DNA of 64,000 nucleotides, taken from an uncultured Maribacter sp. (GTDB taxonomy: Bacteria > Bacteroidota > Bacteroidia > Flavobacteriales > Flavobacteriaceae). How positions within the stretch are numbered: position 1 is the first letter of the stretch; the number at the start of each line of letters is the position of its first letter. The position numbers and the translations under genes are program-made. Of this stretch, positions 34,797 through 43,021 are shown one piece after another. Where the stretch lies: contig NZ_CANMBB010000011.1 of assembly GCF_947495965.1 (NCBI RefSeq), positions 1 through 64,000 on the forward strand, in the 5' to 3' direction. The notes below the pieces were generated by a model that did no database searches, had not been told where the DNA came from, and worked only from the letters and a program-made list of their open reading frames with translations.

Positions 34797-35231
34797 ATGA
34801 AATATATCTTTTCCTTTTTTATACTTAGTATTTTATTTTCTTGTAGCTCTGATAGAGGTAATAGAAACCCATATTTACAAGATATAGGATTTCGTTTTGA
34901 TATTAACTTAAACTTACCAAAGTACAGTCCTTTAACTAATGTGAGCAATGCTGTTTTTGTAGATGCAAATGGTGTTGGTACTAAAGGAGCTTTTGTAATT
35001 AATACAGGTAGTACCTATAGAGCTTTTGAAGCTAGTTGTCCTAACCATGCTCCAAGTGAATGTTCTACTATGACCTTAAATAATTTAGTAGTTACATGCC
35101 CTTGCGACGACTATGAATATCATTTACTTACAGGACAACTCTTAAACACTCCTAAGGATGGGAATCGTTATTATAACCTTTTAGAATATAGAGCTACAAG
35201 GAGTGGCAATATTGTAACTATATCTAACTAA
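34797..35231 (+). CDS. Rieske-like lipoprotein lacking the cluster-binding histidines
   Basis: The 144-residue protein has a lipoprotein signal peptide (LFSC, Cys16). Residues about 55-144 have the Rieske arrangement: a first loop SCPNHAPSEC (Cys81, Cys89), a second loop VVTCPCDDYEYHLLTG (Cys101, Cys103), then a strand ending the domain. A true Rieske site needs CxH and CxxH. Here the first has Asn83 with His84 shifted by one, and the second has Asp104 where His belongs. A [2Fe-2S] cluster of the normal type is therefore unlikely. The fold is inferred from spacing. Confidence 0.75.
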   Translation: MKYIFSFFILSILFSCSSDRGNRNPYLQDIGFRFDINLNLPKYSPLTNVSNAVFVDANGVGTKGAFVINTGSTYRAFEASCPNHAPSECSTMTLNNLVVTCPCDDYEYHLLTGQLLNTPKDGNRYYNLLEYRATRSGNIVTISN

Positions 35232-35233
35232 AT

Positions 35234-36208
35234 TTATATATTTCCTAAAATTTTATCCATAACCCAACTACAATGTAAGCCAGAATTCCCTAAAGATGGA
35301 TGCTCTTTATTTTCTAATAGATGTTTTTGAATGTTCTTTACATGAAATTCTTGCACATGTTTAGGGTTTTCAATAAATAATTTTTCTGTCTCTTGCGCTG
35401 TAATTAATTCTATTTCTTCTTCTTTAAATACTGAAAAAACTATTTTCCCTTTACTTCCTATAACTTCAACTTTGTCTTCTCTAGAAAAACTTCCAAAATT
35501 CCAGCTTCCTTCTCCCGTAACTCCACTTTCATGAACCCAAGAAGCTGTTATAGCGTCCTTTGCTGAATATAATTTTTGCTGGTTTGTTGCTATTCCTTTT
35601 ACTTCTTTAAAATCTCCTAATAAAAAAGAAAAAAGGTCTAATCCATGACTTGCCAAATCATCAAAATAACCTCCTGGAGCAATGATAGCGTCTGTACGCC
35701 AATTATAAACTCCACTTATATCTATGTCTGACGGGGTTTTGCTTAAATACCAGCGAATATGACGAATATCCCCAATTTGGTTACTATCTATCCATTCTTT
35801 TACTTTTAAAAAACGTGGTAATGAACGCCTGTAATAGGCAATAAATAATGGAATGTTCTTTTCTTTAAATGCTTCATAAATTTCCAAACTATCCGCATAG
35901 CTAGGTGCCATTGGTTTTTCTATACAGCAAGCTTTACCAGCAGCAGCAACTTTTAAACCATAAAACTTATGCGTATCTGGGGGTGTTGCTATATAAATAG
36001 CATCTACTTCCTTATCTAAAATTAAATCTTCTGCATTGTTGTAAAATTTAGCAACATTATGCCTTTTGGCATAGTCTTTAGCCTTTTTGGCATCTCTTCG
36101 CATTACTGCAACAAGCTCAAAACCATCAGTATTTTGGTATGGCGGGCCACTTTTTACTTCGGTCACTGCACCGCAACCAATAATTCCCCATCTAATTTTA
36201 TTTTTCAT
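35234..36208 (-). CDS. Gfo/Idh/MocA family oxidoreductase
   Basis: The 324-residue protein has an N-terminal Rossmann domain (GIIGCGAVTE at about 8-17) and the conserved EKPMAPS near 97-103, where the Lys is catalytic. The C-terminal domain contains GGYFDDLASHGLDLFSFLLG around 185-204. These enzymes oxidise or reduce sugars and inositols with NAD(P). It ends tail-to-tail with the Rieske-like gene with a 2-base gap. The exact substrate is not indicated. Confidence 0.93.
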   Translation of the reverse strand: MKNKIRWGIIGCGAVTEVKSGPPYQNTDGFELVAVMRRDAKKAKDYAKRHNVAKFYNNAEDLILDKEVDAIYIATPPDTHKFYGLKVAAAGKACCIEKPMAPSYADSLEIYEAFKEKNIPLFIAYYRRSLPRFLKVKEWIDSNQIGDIRHIRWYLSKTPSDIDISGVYNWRTDAIIAPGGYFDDLASHGLDLFSFLLGDFKEVKGIATNQQKLYSAKDAITASWVHESGVTGEGSWNFGSFSREDKVEVIGSKGKIVFSVFKEEEIELITAQETEKLFIENPKHVQEFHVKNIQKHLLENKEHPSLGNSGLHCSWVMDKILGNI

Positions 36209-36241
36209 ACTAGATTTATATAAATGCTCCCTAACAAAAAT

Positions 36242-36281
36242 AGAAAAAGGGAGTTTCTCTTTTAAAAAAATCTCCCTTTTA
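36242..36281 (-). terminator. Terminator after the thiamine-type TonB receptor gene
   Basis: On the minus strand AAAAGGGAG and CTCCCTTTT form a 9-bp stem (36280-36272 with 36253-36245) with an 18-base loop, followed by a T-rich stretch. It separates the receptor gene from the oxidoreductase. Confidence 0.6.
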
Positions 36282-36301
36282 AATAAATAAACACTTAATG
36301 T

Positions 36302-38515
36302 TTAAAAGTTAATGGTTGCTCCTAATAAAAAATTAGTTCCTGCTTGAGGGTAATAACCAGCACCCTCTATTGTTGTTGTTACCCCTGGGTTAGACCAGGT
36401 ATCGTCAAACGTAAAAAAATATCCATTTGAAATATATTTTTCATTAAATATATTATTTACCAATCCAGATAAAACAATACTCTTTATAAATGAATTTGTA
36501 TTAATCTCATATTGTACATTAAAATCAAACTGCGAATAGCTATCTAATTTAGACCCTTCTGCATCTATATTTCCCATATATTGCTCCCCAACAAATTTAC
36601 CTAACAAGGCTAATTGTAAATTATCTTTTGGCATATAGGCAAAAGCACCACCTGCAACTACACTTGGAGAAAAAGATATTTCTGTATCACCTAAATTCTG
36701 TACCACACCATCTCTTTGAAAGAGAAAATCTTTATTTTTATTCTGACTTAGTGTAATATTTGGTCGTATAGCAAAATGTTCTCCTAAACTAATATTAGCA
36801 TCTATCTCTAATCCTAACCTATAGCTATCTCCAACGTTTGCTCTTAAAGGTGCACCAACATCATTAAGCTCTCCTGTAAGTACTAACTGATCTTTATACT
36901 TCATATAGTATATGTTCGTATTTAATTGCACTTTTGGAGACACATAACGCCAACCCAATTCTAAATCGCCAAGACGTTCTGGTTTTGGGTTTCCATTCTC
37001 ATAATCATTTCTATTTGGTTCTCTATTTGCAATCGCATAAGAAAGATAAAAGTTATTATTCTTATTTAAATCAAAAGTTACTCCTGCCTTAGGATTAAAA
37101 AAAGTAAAGGTATCATCCACAATTCCAGTATCCTCTCCATTTGCTTTATAACCAACAGTACGTAATTGTAAATCTCCGTATACACTCCATTGCTGGTTTA
37201 ATTTATAATTTGCTTTTGTGTAAATACTAAAATCTGTTTTTATAGAATCGTCATCATAATACAGGTCCCCATAATTAATGTTATTTGCAAATTCTGCCCA
37301 AATAACTTCTCCATAATGAGCTCCTTCATATTTATTCCATGCACCACCAATTATTAAATTAATTTTATCATTACTATAATTTGCGGAGAATGTTGTTCCA
37401 TAAAAATGATTATCTAACCAACGTCTTCTAATAATATCGGTAGTATTTACATCTTCTCCATCAACATTGATAGGGGTTATCCCATAGGTTTCAAAATCTT
37501 CACCTACTTTAAATTGCTCAAAATATCCTCTTCCTCTTGTATAATGAAAAGCTAAATTAGAGCTCCAATTCTTGTTTAAATTTTGGTTCCAAAGTAGTTG
37601 TGCATGATTTTGCTTGTAATTATCTACTTCATTTTCATAGGTATAATAGTTATATCTACGATCTGAGTTTCTTAAATTTTCTGCTTCTGCGTCTGAAAGT
37701 CCATTATTAACAATAAATTCTTCTACTCCAGCAGCATCATTATTAATTCTTGCTAATGGTGTTCCATACCAAGCCTGATAAGTTACTTCATGACCACCAA
37801 AAATTAAAGCTTTTAATAAGGTTTTATCACTCTTATAGGTTCCTTGTAAAAAATAAGAGTCTAAATCTGACGATGCTCTATCTATATAACCGTCCGAAGT
37901 AATTCTAGATAAACGCCCTGCAATTTCTACATGATCATTTAATAATCCAGTGCTAAATTTTACCGAATTTTTTAACGTATTAAAACTACCTATAGAAGAT
38001 GCTATTTGTGCAAAAGCTTCTTCAGAAAAACCATCGGTAAGGACATTTAAACTTGCTCCAAATGCTCCTGCTCCATTTGTTGATGTACCAACACCACGTT
38101 GCAATTGTAAGCTTTGTGTAGAAGATGAAAAATCTGGCATATTTACCCAAAAAGTACCTTGAGATTCTGGGTCATTATATGGTATACCGTTAATAGTTAC
38201 ATTAACTCTTGTTGCATCACTACCACGCACTCTAATACTAGTATAACCAATACCTGCTCCTGCATCTGATGTTGTTACTACAGATGGTAAAAAGTTCATT
38301 AAAATAGGAATGTCTTGTCCTAAATTTCTAGGTGCAATCTCATCTTTAGTTAAATTAGAAAAGGTTACTGGAGATTCTTTTGTTACTCTTATTGCAGATA
38401 CAAAAACCTCGTCTAAGACTACTTTATTTCCTTCTAAGGAATCTATTGGTTGCTCTTGTGCAAAAATACTCCCGGTTAAGATAAAAACTGTAATTGTTAT
38501 GAAAATAGATTTCAT
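36302..38515 (-). CDS. TonB-dependent outer-membrane receptor, probably for thiamine
   Basis: The 737-residue protein has a signal peptide (about 1-19, ending IFAQ), a plug domain starting near EVFVSAIRVTKESPVTFSNL with SIRVRGSDATRVNVTINGIPYNDPE and GVGTSTNGAGAFGASLNV, then a 22-strand barrel ending in GTNFLLGATINF with the terminal Phe. It lacks the N-terminal carboxypeptidase-like domain of SusC-type receptors. The TPP riboswitch just upstream on the same strand is the strongest clue: such receptors in Bacteroidota import thiamine. The ATG at 38515 is chosen for the signal peptide. Confidence 0.92.
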   Translation of the reverse strand: MKSIFITITVFILTGSIFAQEQPIDSLEGNKVVLDEVFVSAIRVTKESPVTFSNLTKDEIAPRNLGQDIPILMNFLPSVVTTSDAGAGIGYTSIRVRGSDATRVNVTINGIPYNDPESQGTFWVNMPDFSSSTQSLQLQRGVGTSTNGAGAFGASLNVLTDGFSEEAFAQIASSIGSFNTLKNSVKFSTGLLNDHVEIAGRLSRITSDGYIDRASSDLDSYFLQGTYKSDKTLLKALIFGGHEVTYQAWYGTPLARINNDAAGVEEFIVNNGLSDAEAENLRNSDRRYNYYTYENEVDNYKQNHAQLLWNQNLNKNWSSNLAFHYTRGRGYFEQFKVGEDFETYGITPINVDGEDVNTTDIIRRRWLDNHFYGTTFSANYSNDKINLIIGGAWNKYEGAHYGEVIWAEFANNINYGDLYYDDDSIKTDFSIYTKANYKLNQQWSVYGDLQLRTVGYKANGEDTGIVDDTFTFFNPKAGVTFDLNKNNNFYLSYAIANREPNRNDYENGNPKPERLGDLELGWRYVSPKVQLNTNIYYMKYKDQLVLTGELNDVGAPLRANVGDSYRLGLEIDANISLGEHFAIRPNITLSQNKNKDFLFQRDGVVQNLGDTEISFSPSVVAGGAFAYMPKDNLQLALLGKFVGEQYMGNIDAEGSKLDSYSQFDFNVQYEINTNSFIKSIVLSGLVNNIFNEKYISNGYFFTFDDTWSNPGVTTTIEGAGYYPQAGTNFLLGATINF

Positions 38516-38609
38516 TCGTACTACTTTAGCTACGAATAAAAGGGGCAATTATTCTAATTGTTATTTTGATTTTTTGGCCTATTATTTGCCTTCTGGAAAA
38601 AATTCAACG

Positions 38610-38684
38610 TATCCCTTAACAGCATTACCCGCCCAGGTTCATTGGGTATAATCTCAGCCTACTTTTGTAAGCACCCCTTTGAGA
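38610..38684 (-). ncRNA. TPP riboswitch (THI element)
   Basis: On the minus strand the aptamer reads GGGGTGCTTACAAAAGTAGG, then CTGAGATTATACCC, GAACCTGGGCGGGTAATG and closes with AAGGGA. These are the conserved blocks of the THI box: GGGGTGC, CTGAGA, ATACCC, GAACCTG, the TAATG segment and AGGGA. It lies about 95 bases upstream of the TonB receptor ATG. When TPP binds, expression is expected to fall; no clear terminator follows, so control of translation start is likely, as in other Bacteroidota cases. Confidence 0.95.
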
Positions 38685-38742
38685 TGCAGCAAATGTAATA
38701 CTGCTTTTCATTTTATCATAATAAAAAGTTAAAAAAAGCTTA

Positions 38743-38772
38743 AAACAAAAAAGGAGCTGCCGAAGCAACCCC
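38743..38772 (-). terminator. Terminator with UUCG loop downstream of the microprotein genes
   Basis: On the minus strand GGGGTTGC-TTCG-GCAGCTCC (38772-38753) forms an 8-bp stem with two G-U pairs and a stable UUCG tetraloop, followed by TTTTTTGTTTT. It ends transcription coming from the small genes at 39216-38918. Confidence 0.85.
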
Positions 38773-38917
38773 TAACAACCAACCAAAAATAAGTATAACT
38801 TTTATTTGCAACTAACTCAAAAAACCCTTTACTTATTAAATAACCTTACTTAAGAAGAAATACGACTTTAAAAAAGGGGGAACTTTGCCTAAAAATTAAA
38901 TTTAATTGATTATATCC

Positions 38918-39094
38918 TTATAGCTCATGGTTAGTGTTTCTAAAAAGGACTCTTTGTATATCTTCATTGTTCTCTACAACAACTGTTTTTATATTTTTTT
39001 CTTTACTCTCTATAGAATGCAATTCTGTACTAGCAAATAACCAAACTAGAATAGTTATTATTCCTAAAATTAAAGATGTCATAATATGCTTCAT
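38918..39094 (-). CDS. 58-residue single-pass membrane protein
   Basis: An ATG at 39094 opens a 58-codon frame. Residues 1-21 form a membrane helix (LILGIITILVWLFA core), followed by a polar tail with ESKEKN, VVVENNEDIQRV and a final TNHEL. The tail topology is external or cytoplasmic depending on orientation. A further microprotein gene lies 32 bases upstream and a terminator follows at 38772-38743 with 145 non-coding bases between. I do not recognise a family. It is below usual length cut-offs and needs experimental proof. Confidence 0.5.
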   Translation of the reverse strand: MKHIMTSLILGIITILVWLFASTELHSIESKEKNIKTVVVENNEDIQRVLFRNTNHEL

Positions 39095-39126
39095 TTTTTA
39101 TTTATGTTATATAATAACCTTTAACC

Positions 39127-39216
39127 TTAATCATTCTCCCAACAAATTGCTGCAATTACGCAAAGAGAAACTATAAAAGTGACACATCCGACTATTGCAA
39201 AAACTGTAGAAATCAT
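39127..39216 (-). CDS. 29-residue membrane microprotein
   Basis: An ATG at 39216 gives a 29-residue frame, almost entirely one hydrophobic helix (residues 3-25, VFAIVGCVTFIVSLCVIAAI) ending in the polar CWEND. An A-rich stretch precedes the start codon, as expected for genes in Bacteroidota. It ends 32 bases before the 58-residue frame, and both share a terminator. The combination of clean helix and short polar end suggests a real membrane peptide, perhaps part of a complex; function unknown. Confidence 0.45.
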   Translation of the reverse strand: MISTVFAIVGCVTFIVSLCVIAAICWEND

Positions 39217-39302
39217 TTTTTTTTAGTATTTAAAAAAGGTTATTATTATTTGCCTTACATATATTAAGACACAGGTGTTTTTAAAAAGTCACATTTTTAA
39301 GC

Positions 39303-39335
39303 AAAAAAAAAGCTGCGAATGCAGCTTTTTCTTTT
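39303..39335. terminator. Terminator after the DUF4301 gene
   Basis: AGCTGC-GAAT-GCAGCT at 39311-39326 is a perfect 6-bp stem with nine As before and five Ts after it. On the minus strand it ends the long gene run 42936 to 39350. Confidence 0.85.
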
Positions 39336-39349
39336 TTAAGTAGTAATTT

Positions 39350-40888
39350 TTATACCTGATGTGATGGTTTTAAAAGGTCATTTACCGTTTTTACAGGATT
39401 AAAGGTTTCTAGCGGAACCTCAACAAATATAGTATTCCAGAAGGCCATTGCTCCATTCCACAAGCCAGGTAGTTCTAATGCTTTTAATTCTCTTCCTTCT
39501 TTTGTTTTTCCTGTGATAAAACCTTGTTTAATATCTACAAAATTTAATAAATTATATTTTTCACCTTTATAATTTTTAACTCCGCACACTAAATCTACAG
39601 GATTAAAGTGTGTTGCATTCTTTACTATTGCTGCTTGGCTTTCTATAGACATATCTATTTGCGCAGATTCTATTATTTGCAAAGATGTTCTTCCAGAAGA
39701 ATCCTTAACCCAGAATGGCCCTCCTCCAGGTTCCCCTTCATTTTTTACCATTCCGCAAACGCGTATAGGCCTATTTAATTTATCTTTTAGAACACTTATT
39801 TTTTCTTGAATAGTATAAGAATTAAAATTCTCTATAAATCTTACGTTTAACCTGTCTTCTAAAAATTTTTTGATTTTTTGTAATTCTTCTTCAGAAGCAG
39901 CGCTATCCTCTAAAAATTCTATAAACTTAAATGCTTTTTGTTGTACTTGAAGTAGTACTCCTGCTAATATTTTTTTGCTATTGGCAAGTATTTCTATTTG
40001 TTTAGGAACTACAACATTATCAATGTTTTTTATAAAAATTACATCTGCATCTTGTTCATTTAAATTTTCTATTAAAGCTCCGTGCCCTCCAGGTCTAAAT
40101 AATATAGATCCATCAGAATTTCTAAATGGCTTATTATCCATATCTACTGCAATAGTATCTGTAGCGCTTTTTTGGAAAGAATATGATATGTTATATTCCA
40201 TACCTGTTTTCTTAACTACTCTATCCTTTATAGCTGCATATTCCTTTAAAAACATTTCTTTATGTTGTTCGGAAATAGTAAAATGTAAATTTGCCTTTGC
40301 TCCAGATTTAGCATAAACAGCACTTTCTAATAAATGTTCTTCAAAAGGAGTTGCGGTATACTCTGTATAATCATGAAATGGAAGAAGTCCTTTAGGGAAA
40401 AAACCATAGTTTAACCCTTTTTCTGAAAGTAGTTTCTCTACAAACAAGAAAATCACTTCATTCTCATCTGATGTTTTACCAGCAATTAATTCTTTTACTT
40501 TATTATAAAATGGAAAAGCTTCAATCTTATTTACAAAAGCCTCCATATTTTTATCATTAGTTCTGGCTAAGTATTCTTTAAAAGTTTCTTGTTTATAATT
40601 GTAAGAATCTAAAAAATTAAAAAGAGCTTTAAACATTCTTGATGCAGCTCCAGATGCAGGAACAAATTTTAATATAGAAAGATTTTCTGGAAAAGAATTG
40701 TAGTATTTAATTAACATTTTTTCATCATTATCAGAGAATTTATATATTCCTTCTCCAACGATTGCGGCTTTTTCTAAGTTAACAAATGGTATACCTTCCG
40801 AAAAAGTTTCTATTTGATTTCTAACTTTTTCTGCAGATATTCCTTTTTTCTCTAATTGAACTTTATCATTATCAGTTAGTTGCATCAT
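39350..40888 (-). CDS. DUF4301 family protein
   Basis: The 512-residue protein fits DUF4301, with KFVPASGAASRMFKALF at about 75-91, YGFFPKGLLPFHDY near 157-170, RPGGHGALIENLNEQDADVIFIKNIDNVV around 263-291, and GGPFWVKDSSGRTSLQIIESAQID. The GGHGAL and PASGAASR motifs recall nucleotidyltransferase or sugar-phosphate-binding proteins, so a nucleotidyltransferase-like fold is possible (inference). Four bases overlap the kinase gene, so it is last in the operon. The biochemical role is not known. Confidence 0.85.
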   Translation of the reverse strand: MMQLTDNDKVQLEKKGISAEKVRNQIETFSEGIPFVNLEKAAIVGEGIYKFSDNDEKMLIKYYNSFPENLSILKFVPASGAASRMFKALFNFLDSYNYKQETFKEYLARTNDKNMEAFVNKIEAFPFYNKVKELIAGKTSDENEVIFLFVEKLLSEKGLNYGFFPKGLLPFHDYTEYTATPFEEHLLESAVYAKSGAKANLHFTISEQHKEMFLKEYAAIKDRVVKKTGMEYNISYSFQKSATDTIAVDMDNKPFRNSDGSILFRPGGHGALIENLNEQDADVIFIKNIDNVVVPKQIEILANSKKILAGVLLQVQQKAFKFIEFLEDSAASEEELQKIKKFLEDRLNVRFIENFNSYTIQEKISVLKDKLNRPIRVCGMVKNEGEPGGGPFWVKDSSGRTSLQIIESAQIDMSIESQAAIVKNATHFNPVDLVCGVKNYKGEKYNLLNFVDIKQGFITGKTKEGRELKALELPGLWNGAMAFWNTIFVEVPLETFNPVKTVNDLLKPSHQV

Positions 40889-41448
40889 TTTTTTAATAAT
40901 TTATCTATATGATTAATTGCGATTGTAAGGCGTTCTTTTTTATCTCCTTTTAAGGTAATAAAATTCTTGTTATATTTTTCTAGAGTTTCTTTAAAATATA
41001 AAAACATTTTCTCTCTCTCATTTGGCTTATCTCTAAGGTCATCTTTTTCCCAAGGAATGTCTATGTATGTTAATAAATATAAATCATAGGAATTTTCAAG
41101 AGCATATTTTTCCAAAATAGGGTCACAATAACCCACATAATAAGCTTCGGAATATACTTTTGTTTCTAATAAGTCTGTATCACAAATTAACAAATTTGTA
41201 GCATTTTTAGAAAGCGCATTTTCTAACTTCATTTGCCCTTCTGCAATTGGAAGCAAATCTGATGGTTCACAGGTTTTTTTTTCTTTATCCCATTTAGCCT
41301 GTAAATACTCTCTTGCATATTCTGCAACCCAAGTGGTATTGTAATACTTAGCCAATTGCTCTGATAATGTTGTTTTCCCTGTTGATTCTGGTCCAAACAA
41401 AACTACTTTTACAATATTTGTGGGCTCTTGCTTATACTTTTCTTCCAT
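40885..41448 (-). CDS. P-loop kinase, NadR C-terminal domain-like
   Basis: The 187-residue protein has a P-loop GPESTGKTT at 19-27 and WVAEYAREYL, then CDTDLLETKVYSEAYYVG, LYLLTYIDIPWEKDDLRD, the layout of the ribosylnicotinamide kinase domain of NadR. It lacks the adenylyltransferase domain of full NadR. Standard annotation would be nicotinamide riboside kinase. Because a TPP-riboswitch-controlled receptor and a thiamine-binding-type protein are close, phosphorylation of thiamine is an alternative (inference). It overlaps pnuC by 40 bases. Confidence 0.8.
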   Translation of the reverse strand: MEEKYKQEPTNIVKVVLFGPESTGKTTLSEQLAKYYNTTWVAEYAREYLQAKWDKEKKTCEPSDLLPIAEGQMKLENALSKNATNLLICDTDLLETKVYSEAYYVGYCDPILEKYALENSYDLYLLTYIDIPWEKDDLRDKPNEREKMFLYFKETLEKYNKNFITLKGDKKERLTIAINHIDKLLKK

Positions 41449-42041
41449 GCTTTATATCCATAAACAGCAATTATAGTAAATAATAAATATTGTATTGCTG
41501 TAAAAACTAATCCTTTATATAAATATAATGGGACTGAAATAACATCTCCAACAATCCAAAAAATCCAATTGGCTAGTTTTTTCTTTGCCATTAACCACAT
41601 TCCCACAAAAAATATTGCTGTAGTAAAACTATCTACATATGCCGTCCAACTATCAAATTTATTAAATACAAAATATACTAAACATACAAATAGGATAGTA
41701 CTAATAAACATAATTATACTGTACTTCTTATCTATGTTTGTCATTTTAGTAATAGGCGTATACCTATCCTTATCTACTTTTCTTGTCCAAAAGTACCAGC
41801 CATAAATACTCATTATAAAATAGAAAGCATTTATTAACATATCTCCTAAAAGTCCAAAAACTAGTAAGATATATACAAAAATAGCCGTGCTTATTATACC
41901 CGTTGGAAAAACTAAAATATTTTCTTTTTTAGAATACCATACACTTAAAAACCCAAAAAATACACCCACAAACTCTAATACTATTAAATGGGTTGCAGTG
42001 CCTTGATATTGAGCAAAAATCCAATCAAAAATGAGGCTCAT
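41409..42041 (-). CDS. PnuC-family vitamin transporter (nicotinamide riboside or thiamine)
   Basis: The 210-residue protein has seven or so helices with the Pnu family pattern: YGWYFWTRKVD near 79-89, LDSWTAYVDSF-like sequence in the middle and NWIFWIVGDVISVPLYLYKGL around 157-177. Pnu transporters move a vitamin by facilitated diffusion and trap it through phosphorylation. PnuC takes nicotinamide riboside; the PnuT subgroup takes thiamine. The adjoining kinase, thiamine-binding-type protein and nearby TPP-controlled receptor make PnuT likely. It overlaps both neighbours (17 and 40 bases). Confidence 0.88.
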   Translation of the reverse strand: MSLIFDWIFAQYQGTATHLIVLEFVGVFFGFLSVWYSKKENILVFPTGIISTAIFVYILLVFGLLGDMLINAFYFIMSIYGWYFWTRKVDKDRYTPITKMTNIDKKYSIIMFISTILFVCLVYFVFNKFDSWTAYVDSFTTAIFFVGMWLMAKKKLANWIFWIVGDVISVPLYLYKGLVFTAIQYLLFTIIAVYGYKAWKKSISKSPQIL

Positions 42042-42285
42042 ATTCGCTACGGTCTGTTTTTACTATTTTCATAAACAATAAACCTTTGTCCATCATTTCA
42101 AAAGCTTCTTTTATATCTAAAAAAAGAACTTTCATTACTTTATCATAATCTCCATAGACCTGGGTACTTAATGGATTTTCTAACACCGTTAAACCTGAGC
42201 TTCTTATTTTTTTAATAAAATTAATTATATGCTTTTCAAAATCGTCCTGTAAAGGAGAAAAAGTTAATTCAATAGATACATTCAT
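42025..42285 (-). CDS. Thiamine-binding protein family (YkoF/DUF77-like)
   Basis: The 86-residue protein fits the small thiamine-binding, MTH1187/YkoF-type family: MNVSIELTFSPLQDDFEKHI at the start, then VLENPLSTQVYGDYDKVMKVL in which the STQVYGDYD segment is characteristic, and a final VKTDRSEYEPHF. Members are beta-alpha-beta proteins that bind thiamine or relatives. It overlaps the transporter gene by 17 bases, indicating coupled translation and a joint role. Confidence 0.82.
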   Translation of the reverse strand: MNVSIELTFSPLQDDFEKHIINFIKKIRSSGLTVLENPLSTQVYGDYDKVMKVLFLDIKEAFEMMDKGLLFMKIVKTDRSEYEPHF

Positions 42286-42303
42286 AATAATAGTTAAAGT
42301 AAA

Positions 42304-42936
42304 TTATTCTCTTATAGCGTAAACACATGTAAAATTTTCAAACTCTAAGAAGTTTATTTTATAATATGTATGCTGCCTATTATAAATAATTTCGCCTGTA
42401 GTTTTTCCATCTATCATATCAAAATCATTCACAATAATATCTTTTAAGAAACTAAGCCCTTCTTGCTCGTAAATTTTATACAAAGATTCTTTACAACCCC
42501 ACACTATAGTAAGTTTTCTAATTAATGCAGCTGTATTTGCAATAGTTCTATATTCCTTTATTGGCGTAAATTTATAGGCTATTCTTAATATTTTCTCGCG
42601 TTGTCTTTCTATGTCTATACCAACATGATCTGTAGCACTAATTATAATTCCTGTGAAATGATTTGAATGTGTTATCGAAATTTTTTTGCCATCTTTTAAA
42701 TGGGGTTTCCCAATTTGATCATAATACATATCGGCATCTTTATAACCAGCTAAAGCCATTAAATGCCGTATACTTAAAAAACCTTTTCTATGCAATTCAG
42801 ATTTCATTCTTTTAAGTCTATCTAAACTATGCTTAGTTAAACTAATATTTTTAGAAAGTTTCTCTTCCGTTTCTTCAATTTTCCAAATGTAAATTGCGGT
42901 AGATGTATTTACCTCTAATGTCTTATAAAGTGGCAT
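42304..42936 (-). CDS. 4'-phosphopantetheinyl transferase superfamily protein
   Basis: The 210-residue protein carries the PPTase signature: GIDIE at 106-110 (Asp108, Glu110 for magnesium) and WGCKESLYK at 146-154 (Glu150, Lys154), with the SITHSNHFTGIIIS strand before. These enzymes transfer phosphopantetheine from CoA to carrier proteins. It is of Sfp/EntD-like length rather than short AcpS. It is the first gene of the minus-strand run to 39350, whose other members concern vitamin uptake; the functional link is unclear. Confidence 0.92.
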   Translation of the reverse strand: MPLYKTLEVNTSTAIYIWKIEETEEKLSKNISLTKHSLDRLKRMKSELHRKGFLSIRHLMALAGYKDADMYYDQIGKPHLKDGKKISITHSNHFTGIIISATDHVGIDIERQREKILRIAYKFTPIKEYRTIANTAALIRKLTIVWGCKESLYKIYEQEGLSFLKDIIVNDFDMIDGKTTGEIIYNRQHTYYKINFLEFENFTCVYAIRE

Positions 42937-42956
42937 TCTTTTATTTAAGTTATTTG

Positions 42957-42964
42957 TACCTTTG
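42957..42964 (+). promoter_or_regulatory. -7 promoter element of ahcY
   Basis: TACCTTTG, exact to TAnnTTTG, lies 58 bases before the ahcY ATG and 10 bases before a perfect hairpin, placing that hairpin at the transcript 5' end. Confidence 0.55.
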
Positions 42965-42974
42965 TATTTGGTAA

Positions 42975-42992
42975 AAGGCTATTATTAGCCTT
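42975..42992 (+). promoter_or_regulatory. 5' leader hairpin of ahcY
   Basis: AAGGCTA-TTAT-TAGCCTT is a perfect 7-bp stem with a 4-base loop at the predicted transcript start. It is too short for a known SAH or SAM riboswitch; protection of the 5' end is one possibility. Confidence 0.45.
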
Positions 42993-43021
42993 AATAACGA
43001 AAGTAAAAAATAAAAAACAAT

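Noticed and set aside
38516-38548. 11 extra N-terminal codons for the TonB receptor
   Set aside because: They would precede and disturb the signal peptide starting at the ATG at 38515.
38934-39176. 80-residue open frame on the plus strand with a hydrophobic stretch
   Set aside because: It is antisense to the 58-residue minus-strand frame and lacks a promoter and family signal; the minus-strand frames have a better start context and a terminator.
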